Below are positions 56,936 through 64,000 of a stretch of DNA of 64,000 nt, in pieces. Both the position numbers and the translations under genes were made by a program. The stretch spans positions 312,501 through 376,500 of the forward strand of contig OX463781.1 of NCBI GenBank assembly GCA_949825025.1, in the 5' to 3' direction. This DNA is from Siphlonurus alternatus (lineage: Eukaryota; Arthropoda; Insecta; Ephemeroptera; Siphlonuridae). Positions within the stretch are counted from its first letter, which is position 1. Each line of letters starts with the position of its first letter. The notes beneath the pieces were generated by a model. The model did no database searches and was not told the DNA's origin. It saw only the letters and a list, made by a program, of their open reading frames with translations.

Positions 56936-57309
56936 TCCATTTTTACCTATCCTTGAGCTTAGCATCGCCGCTCCGCTCCAATTTGTGAAAACAAATTGTA
57001 GGGTTTGAGTAGTCTACCCACAAGGAAATGAATCTTATTTGTGATATACAACACCATGAAACTAGGGTTCTTATGCTCCTCTCTTCCTTACTTTACATTA
57101 ATTAAATTTATATGCAAACCAATTAAATTAAATCACTATCCAGCTGTTGTAATTAAAAATTTAAAAATATATTAGCTCTATTAAATTTTCACTATGAGTT
57201 AGGAATGAATGAGATGTGTAGGTTTGTTTAGGTGAACTGTTTTCTCCAATTGGAGGAAAAAGTTCACCTAATAATTTGGTTTATTGAACACAAATAGAAC
57301 ACAGACACA
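56936..57309. other. AT-rich stretch, no gene seen
   Basis: A short inverted pair AGGTGAACTG...TTCACCT lies at about 57230-57269. Nothing else was seen. Confidence 0.45.
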
Positions 57310-57637
57310 ATGGACAACACACATGAAAAAAATTTATTGCAGAAATGAATAGAGGGTACCAAATTATGCTACTCTGAATTTTTTTAGATTTTTTGAAACC
57401 CAGAACTATTTTTAAATAATTATTGAAAGTGCGGTCACGCCCCCTGGAGGCGTCAATAGGCGTCCAGTCTCTATCCTTTTTATTAAGGCTTCAGTGGTGC
57501 CAACTGAAATCACAGGACTTTCAATAATTATTTAAAAATAGTTCCGAGTCTCAAAAAAATCTGAAAAATTCAGAGTAGCATAATTCGGTACCCTCTATTC
57601 ATTTCTGCAATAAATTTTTTTCATGTATGTTGTCCAT
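57310..57637. mobile_element. Foldback element, family B, copy 3
   Basis: Nearly identical to 51785-52115 across both arms and the centre (GCGGTCACGCCCCCTGGAGG, TTTATTAAGGCTTCAG). Confidence 0.9.
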
Positions 57638-57989
57638 TGCAATAGAAACAAACGTAATGAAATTAGGTTTAGATTCATTGGTTTAGATGACTTATATAGC
57701 ACTATTGTGTTACGATAAAAATTGGTAATAAAATAATATTTTTTAATGTGTCTAAAATTTTATTTTTTTTAAGACGTTATCAAGCTATAAAAACCTTTTT
57801 GTAGAACTGCAATTGTGTCTTTGGCACATTAATGTATAATCTCAAAATTTAATAAATCTCTTAGAATGAGCTAATAGTCTTCAAACTCTATGGCACATGT
57901 TAAGTGAAAATGTCCTATTATTTTCTACCATAACTGTACATCATCACTTATTTTTTCCAACTAGTTAAATATCTCGCATATTTTCTTAA

Positions 57990-58694
57990 AGGCCTTCTGA
58001 ACCTATTCACAATATTAAGTGCACGGTTCGCTTTGCTTCAGGGTGATTCGGCTGCATAATTTTTTTTGGTTTCAGTAGCACAAATATCAGAGATAATAGC
58101 CGATGAAGAAGCACCTGTGACGTCACTCACGCTCATTCAGTTGCGACAATATAGGGAAATCCCTGCAAAAGATAGGTTCACTCCCCCTGCAACCACGGCC
58201 ACAATTTTACTTCTGGAATTTTGAAACTTGAACAGGGCAGTATTGATAGTATTTGTCACATAGATTGAAAGAATTTTTCTGGTGGCGTGTGTACAGATTG
58301 AGTTATTGCGGTTGCATGATAAGCTAAAATTTTAACATTGTTTTCCTATACAACATTTTTGCTCCTCTTTCTACCGCAATAACTCGGTTTGTATGAATGT
58401 CATAAAAAAAAATCTTTTAGGCTATTTGACAAATACTATCAAGACTGCCCTGGTAAAGTTTCAAAATTCCAGAAGTAAAATTGTGGCCATGGTTGCAGCG
58501 GGAGTGAACCTATCTTTTGCAAGGATTTCCCTATATTGTCGCCGCTGAATGAGCGTGAGTGACGTCAGAGGTTCCTTTTCATCGGCTATTATCTCTGATA
58601 ATTGTGCTGCTGAAACAAAAAAAATTATGCAGCCGAATCATACTAAAACAAAGCTAACCGTGTACTTAATATTGTGCAAAGGTTCATAAGGCCT
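57990..58694. mobile_element. Large palindrome, 705 bp, TTAA-flanked
   Basis: The ends AGGCCTTCTGAACCT and AGGTTCATAAGGCCT are flanked by TTAA (57986-57989 and 58695-58698). The arms of about 330 bases are complementary over most of their length, including CCGATGAAGAAGCACCTGTG against the arm with TTCCTTTTCATCGG and two TGACGTCA. The loop region is about 58320-58370. TTAA duplications suit piggyBac- or Kolobok-type elements. No ORF was found. Confidence 0.85.
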
Positions 58695-58763
58695 TTAAGA
58701 AGTGGTGCAAAAGAGGACGAAAAAGACCTCGAAAAATAATAAATGAATATTAAGTTAATAAAG

Positions 58764-59078
58764 TACCAACCTCAAAAATACTGCAGAATTAATAGAGGGT
58801 GCAATGTCATGCTACCCTAATTTGTTTCTAATTTTCAGACCGCGGGAACCATTTTAAAAATATTATCGACAGACGTCATGAAACGGCATGTCCTATCTTT
58901 TTTTTTAGGAGTGCTGCCTTGTGACGTCATAAAATGAACATGTGATATTTTCTTAAAAAATAGTTCCGCACAGCTTTAAAAAAAAATAAATAAAAATAAT
59001 AAAAGTGAAAATTTAAAAAAAAAAACTTTGCACCCTCTCTCCTTTTCTGCGATACAAAATTAAGGTTTTTATTCCATT
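58764..59078. mobile_element. Foldback element, family A, diverged copy 4
   Basis: GTACCAACCTCAAAAATACT, TTAATAGAGGGTGCAATGTC, the centre with CTTTTTTTTTAGGAGTGCTG and TGACGTCA at 58922, and a right arm ending AGGTTTTTATTCCA. It is more decayed than the other copies. Confidence 0.7.
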
Positions 59079-59419
59079 GAGCAAGAGCGGTTGGCTTTTA
59101 GTCATTAAGCTCAGCTCTGGGTTTATTCTACGGGTAAATTTTAATATTATTGCCTCAGGTTTCCACGTTTCAGTGCTACGTTTTCAACAATTTATAATCA
59201 CTATTTCAACTCTTTATTTTCTGAGAAGCAATAATATTTTTACTGCATGTAAATTTCTCCATGTATATTTTATTTGGATGAAAGTTATTAAAGTGGGAAT
59301 TTTTTTCCCAGTGTACATCATATTTGTTGATGAAAAAAAACTAAGACCTTAGATGTCGTCTGGTTAAAATTTATTCTGCTTCAGCATCATTAGAATATTT
59401 TTTTCTCCGAGTATATATT

Positions 59420-60045
59420 CCTAAAAGTACTTTATTACCCTAGCTGTCATTCAATGATAAAATATGGTATTATCTGCTGGGGAGATTCTCTAGATTTTCA
59501 AAGATTATTTGTTTTGAAAAAATAAATAAATAAAAAAAATGCTTAGACTGATGTGTTTTGCGAAGAAGAGAGCTTCACGTACACCTCTTTTTAAACAACA
59601 TGCAATTCTACCCCTGCCAAGTTATAAGTGAATGTGTATATTATGTTAAAAAAAATATGTCCAAGTTTCGGTTATACGAAGTGAGTCATAATCATAATAA
59701 CACAAGAAATGGTTTTAATGTAATAATTCCAATTTGGTGTAGATTGGACATGTATAAACACGATCCTTTTCTGAAATACTTTATAAGTCTTTATAATAAG
59801 TTACCACTTGACATAAAGTGTATCGACAACCTCAAGATTATCCACGCAAGTGTTAAAGATATGTTATTGGACAATTGTTTTTACAGTGTTAAGAAATACA
59901 TGGACCATAATTTCACTTCCGCATGTTAACTATTGGTCTATAATTGCCACACGACTATATACTAACCTCAACAAAAGTCTATTGTGATATTTTGATTGTA
60001 GGAAAAATGGATTGAATAAAAAAAATATTGAATTTTGAATTTTTT
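59420..60045 (+). pseudogene. Second, 5'-truncated LINE copy (ORF2 C-terminus)
   Basis: The plus strand encodes the last ~190 residues of the same ORF2 seen at 37548-40467. The frame first reads IKYGIICWGDSLDFQRLF. It is then broken by an A-rich insertion near 59520-59538 and by further changes, and resumes as SECVYYVKKNMSKFR, PIWCRLDMYKHDPFL and MDHNFTSAC before the stop at 59929. The 3' UTR of about 115 bases and an ATTGAATTTTGAATT tail follow. It lacks the endonuclease and all reverse transcriptase motifs. It cannot be functional. Confidence 0.85.
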
Positions 60046-60599
60046 TTTTAATTAATATAATTTAATGTTTGGAGTGTTGACATTTTTTTCAGTGTACATC
60101 TTTTTGATTAATGATAATGCTAAGACCCTTGCTTGTCTTCTGGTAACAAAAACTTCTCCTCTCCCAGCATCATTAGGTCCATTATCTTGCACTATGAGCT
60201 GCTTTGCATAATGTACTTTTTTATTATTATAAGTTATTATGCTGCTCCATTATCTCTTGTTATGTTGCCAATGATGGAGCATATTAATTATCATAATAAC
60301 ATTTCATTACTCACAAATTTTCTTCACTTTTTTTTTCTATAATTTATTTTATAGTAAAAATGCTAATACGTTTCCCTCTGAGAGTGGCATAATTTAGGTT
60401 ACATTATCATTTTAAAAGCATTTTGCATAAAAATTATAATATTTTTAAAAAGTTAAGAGGATATGAAACTCAAGTTTTTGTTGTGATGGATTACAGTGAT
60501 GATATTACAGTTAAAAATATCATACGATTATCATGGGAAGTAGCTGATAACTTCTGGTTAAACTTTGCACCGAGATTTATTTATAATATAGAACAGTCT
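60046..60599. other. AT-rich stretch, no gene seen
   Basis: Short open frames only. A weak resemblance of about 60082-60126 to 59312-59360 (CAGTGTACATC, then CTAAGACC) suggests a small duplication. Confidence 0.45.
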
Positions 60600-60665
60600 T
60601 CAAAGTTTTCAACTCTCATAGTTCAGCCAAAATCCTTCCACTTCCGGCTACTTCCGGTGGTCTTA
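60600..60665. mobile_element. MITE family E terminal fragment
   Basis: ATAGTTCAGCCAAAATCCTT and CCACTTCCGGCTACTTCCGG match the right end at 25780-25800. The left end is not recognised. Confidence 0.6.
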
Positions 60666-61444
60666 TTATTGCAAGAATGCAGCTCTAAATTTCAGGAAAC
60701 GAGAGGGAAATAAGAAAAAAAACATTCATTGAAATGAATTTTATTCAGTAAAAAACAGATATACAATAATTTTTTTCATAACATCTTTATTATTATATAT
60801 TATTTAATTTAAATGTAACATTTATTAACAACGAGATTTCATTACACCTATTTGACGAAATCGTGCGATGATCATGCGAGTTGATTTCATTTAATTACGG
60901 ATCCAGTTTCATAATTTAGCGTTTGCTTTTCATAACTAAATTTATCCCCTTTAGAGTAACAGTTTTTGCATTATTTTATATTATTCAAGAAAATTAAATT
61001 CAATAAAGACGAATTTCTTATGGTATTAACACGAAACATAAATTACAGTGTTGTACTGAATGATTTCAAAAGCAGCTAATGTTTCAATTGAAAATCAATA
61101 CATATAGGAGAGAAGGATGAACTCTAGATTAAAGAAAACTTCTCACTCACTAACTGTACCTAGCATTGATTTTATAACATTTGAACAAATAACACATCTA
61201 TAGTGACGAAAAGAGTTTGCTAGGAAATGAATATTCATAGAAAAATGATTATTGTATTTAAGTTTAAATTTACTAGCATTATACTGGGACTTATCTTCAA
61301 TTTTGTTTTAAATAATAAATAATTATATTTATTAACAATATAGTATACATCTAATATAGGGTATTGTGTTTCAGCAAAACCTGGGGAAAATTACACAATT
61401 GCTTGTTGTTTCTGATTGAAGGCTATCCATTCAAATTATTATAA
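60666..61444. other. AT-rich stretch, no gene seen
   Basis: Nothing assignable was found. Confidence 0.5.
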
Positions 61445-61612
61445 AATCCCTCCTGAACTTACCGGAAGTGTAAGGATTCCTGCATTTCTATCCACGTTTC
61501 AGAGTTTCACTTGCATTAAAACTGCTACCCCTACGCAAGCTCCCAAAATTTATTTATAAACAGAAACACTTCCGGCTACTTCCAAAAGGAACATAAAATT
61601 AATTTGAGTGTA
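61445..61612. mobile_element. MITE family E copy
   Basis: CCTGAACTTACCGGAAGTGT on the left, CACTTCCGGCTACTTCCAAA on the right, followed by AATTAATTTGAGTGTACC. Confidence 0.7.
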
Positions 61613-61864
61613 CCAACCGGAAACTACAAAATTATGACACTTTCGGTAATTAAGCTAAGACTTTTCAAGACTGTTTCAACGAGGTGGGAGAAATTTACTA
61701 ACTCCTTTGGTATGTGAAAAAAAAAATCATTTTCATCTTTAAGCTAAAAAGTCCTAAATCCATTTTACTTTCAACCACTTTCATACCATTCAAGAAACAC
61801 AAGCAAAGCGGCAGTAGATGTACATAATTCTGCATTTATGAAAAACAGTTCTACGTATCAAACA

Positions 61865-62180
61865 GATAACATGATCCATTATTTTTTACCAAACAGCCTT
61901 AGAAATGTATCTATAGTCACAATTCTTTTAAAAATATGTCAAAATAAAATTTTAATGAATTTAATAAAGAATATTATACAGTGAAATCATTCCCTAGCAA
62001 TAGATTGCCAGAAAGTATTGTTTTGATGTCGAATTGATTTTGATTATATTTATTGACAATTACATATTAAATATGCATGTATCTTGGTTTTTATATGTTC
62101 TTGTGTTCGTTTACTGGTTATGGAAAAATATATCATTACTTGATCTATGTATAACCAAATGTTCCAATAAAAAAAATAAA
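61865..62180 (+). pseudogene. LINE ORF2 C-terminal remnant
   Basis: Plus-strand fragments read HYFLPNSLRNVS and, after a frame change, NKEYYTVKSF and RLPESIV before a stop at about 62028. They line up with the minus-strand remnant at 31905-32225 (FLPACLREVE, NKEMHSVKMY, KLPEDIL). The 3' end is CCAATAAAAAAAATAAATAA. It is heavily decayed. Confidence 0.5.
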
Positions 62181-62814
62181 TAAATGGAGTTAAGATATTT
62201 TCTTCGGCTTATTAATGGAGTTAGTATATTTTCCCGCTACCACGTCGATATTTTCAATTACTTTAATAATATAATGTCAACTCCAAAATCAGGCTCAGAA
62301 ATTTTGGAGTCGAGTTACATTAAACGCTTAGTATGAAAACAGGTTGCCATCATTTAAAAATCTGCTCGCTTGCACAATTTCTACTGTCACGTCAAAAATA
62401 AACTCTTAAACAGGATGAACTTTGATTTTATATTTTACACGGACAATAATAATCCATCTAACATGATGTAATTTCATTGAATATTTTACACGGAAAAAAA
62501 TAATCTCTCTAACATGATGTACTTGGATTGTATATTTTACACTGACAAAGTTACCTTACTTTTTACAATTATTTTACATGACTATTTGTTTTAAATTTTA
62601 ATACATTTTTATACATCTACTCGAAAGTATATTAGGTAAAGTTACACATTCTATTATGTATGTTTTATATTAATTTGGAATTTCAATTTAACCCAATAAA
62701 ATAATTAAAGACATAAATATAAACATTTTCTTATTTTAATAAAGCATTATTTTTTAACAGTTTTCATACATCTATAATGGTTAAAACAAAAATTAAAACT
62801 CGCTTTATTATGCA
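62181..62814. other. AT-rich stretch with a short tandem repeat
   Basis: At about 62418-62550 a ~53-bp unit occurs three times, with TATTTTACACGGACAATAAT and CTAACATGATGTA. Otherwise unassigned. Confidence 0.6.
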
Positions 62815-63130
62815 ATGGACAAAATTATTGAAATTTTTATTGCAGAAATGAATAGAAGGCACTCTGAATTTTTTCAGATTTTTTTGAGACCTGGAACTAT
62901 TTTTAAATAATTATTGAAAGTTCTGTAAGTTAAGATGGCACCCTTAAAACCTTAATTAAAAGGATAGGACCGAGACGCCTATTGACGCCTCCAGGGGGCG
63001 TGGCCGAATTTTCAATAAATATTTAAAATTAGTTCTGGGATTCAAAAAAATTTGAAAAAATTCAGAGTAGCATAATTTAGTACCCTCTATTCATTTCTGC
63101 AATAAAAAATGTTCATGTATGTTGTCGTTA
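62815..63130. mobile_element. Foldback element, family B, copy 4
   Basis: ATTGCAGAAATGAATAGAAG on the left with a short deletion. The centre is CGCCTCCAGGGGGCGTGGCC, and GTACCCTCTATTCATTTCTG and TTCATGTATGTTGTC are on the right. Confidence 0.82.
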
Positions 63131-63164
63131 CAAACTTAACGATTAATTTATATCAATATATTAA

Positions 63165-63819
63165 AGTAAAGTGCGCGCTAGAAAAAAAAGTTGAGATAGT
63201 ATTTTCTAAAAATAGTTCAAGTAGTCCTCCATATCAAACCAAAATTCAAAAAATTCTATCTCAAATAGGTTTGCCAGAAAAAAATTCCAAAGTCAGAGTG
63301 AACGCGTCGCTTAACATGGGGCCTTACCTGACAAAAACCCTCGAATATCTCGAAAAAATACACCGTTAGGTGGTATGAAAAAAATATAGTGATGTTCTAT
63401 GACCCAAGCTTTACCCAAAAACCGATTAAAAAAAATTCTCTCGAATCCATTTTTCCGTAAAAAAATCAAGAAAATCTACCATTTTAATTCCCATAAGATT
63501 TTTTATTATTTTTTTACGGAAAAATGGATTCGAGAGAAAAAAATTTTAATCGGTTTTTGGTTAAAGCTTTTTGGTTTTTGGTCATAGAACATCACTATAA
63601 TTTTTTCATACCACCTAACGGTGTATTTTTTTTAGATATTCGAGGGTTTTTGTCAGGTAAGGCCCCATGTTAAGCGACGCGTTCACTCTGACTTTGGAAT
63701 TTTTTTCTGGCAAACCTATTTGAGATAGAATTTTTTGAATTTTGGTTTGATATGGAGGACTACTTGAACTATTTTTAGAAAACACTAACTCAACTTTTTT
63801 TTCTAGCGCGCACTTTACT
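63165..63819. mobile_element. Large near-perfect palindrome, 655 bp, TTAA-flanked
   Basis: The ends AGTAAAGTGCGCGC and GCGCGCACTTTACT are flanked by TTAA (63161-63164 and 63820-63823). The arms of about 290-310 bases match almost throughout (CAAGTAGTCCTCCATATCAA, GCGACGCGTTCACTCTGAC and GGATTCGAGAGA partners) around a loop of a few tens of bases near 63480. The two open frames inside are by-products. A piggyBac- or Kolobok-type MITE is inferred from TTAA. Confidence 0.9.
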
Positions 63820-63878
63820 TTAAATTGTTTACATGTTTAGTGTTAGAAAAAAGCAATTAAAAAAAGAGCCAGGTTTAC

Positions 63879-64000
<122 letters not shown>

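Noticed and set aside
63109..63587. 86- and 62-codon ORFs
   Set aside because: They are arms of the large palindrome 63165-63819 read as protein.
63165..63823. CRISPR-like or phage element
   Set aside because: A single palindrome with TTAA flanks and no spacer-repeat pattern. The whole window is eukaryotic in character.

Overview
This looks like nuclear intergenic DNA from an invertebrate, most likely an arthropod. It is very AT-rich, has almost no long reading frames, and is packed with mobile-element debris. The lineage call rests on two things. The SINE copies carry a core and tail (motifs such as GAATGCCGGGA) that I associate from memory with arthropod genomes, and the single long ORF is a CR1/L2/Jockey-type non-LTR retrotransposon polyprotein. 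I see no host protein-coding exon, tRNA or rRNA gene, CRISPR array or prokaryote-type operon.

Layout. 1-12.8 kb: two 5S-rRNA-headed SINE copies (a third fragment is nested in the hAT element) and tRNA-headed SINE fragments, a 1.53-kb non-autonomous hAT-like element with a perfect 8-bp target duplication (2813-4342), a palindromic MITE, a foldback element and an (AT)n tract. 12.8-25 kb: AT-rich DNA, a Harbinger-like MITE, a third full 5S SINE, a probable solo LTR, a second hAT-like element (18834-20152), a long CT/CTCCCT microsatellite, a MITE carrying a nested hAT MITE (21831-22050), and a SINE split by a LINE 3' end. 25-37 kb: LINE 3' remnants, foldbacks, solo LTRs at 29419-29817 and 35260-35986, an inverted repeat pair, and a (GTTT)n tract. 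37.2-40.9 kb: a 5'-truncated LINE on the minus strand with an apparently intact endonuclease-reverse transcriptase ORF2, inserted in an older foldback element. 41.6-42.4 kb: a third hAT-like element with perfect 8-bp duplications.

42.96-50.09 kb is a compositionally distinct, GC- and CpG-richer island. It holds an 18-bp palindrome between G-runs, 7.4 copies of a ~447-bp tandem repeat, two copies of a ~524-bp repeat, two copies of a ~182-bp repeat, and ~1.7 kb of unusual DNA studded with CCCGGA/TCCGGG motifs. I cannot assign it to a known element. 50.1-64 kb returns to AT-rich DNA with more foldbacks, a second truncated copy of the LINE (59420-60045), two ~0.65-0.7-kb palindromes flanked by TTAA, and a (TAAA)n tract to the window end.

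No gene pathway can be described. The only functional product visible is the LINE ORF2, which could act in trans on SINEs. The most notable global signal is the octamer TGACGTCA, which I count 23 times where base composition predicts fewer than one, mostly inside several unrelated palindromic repeat families.
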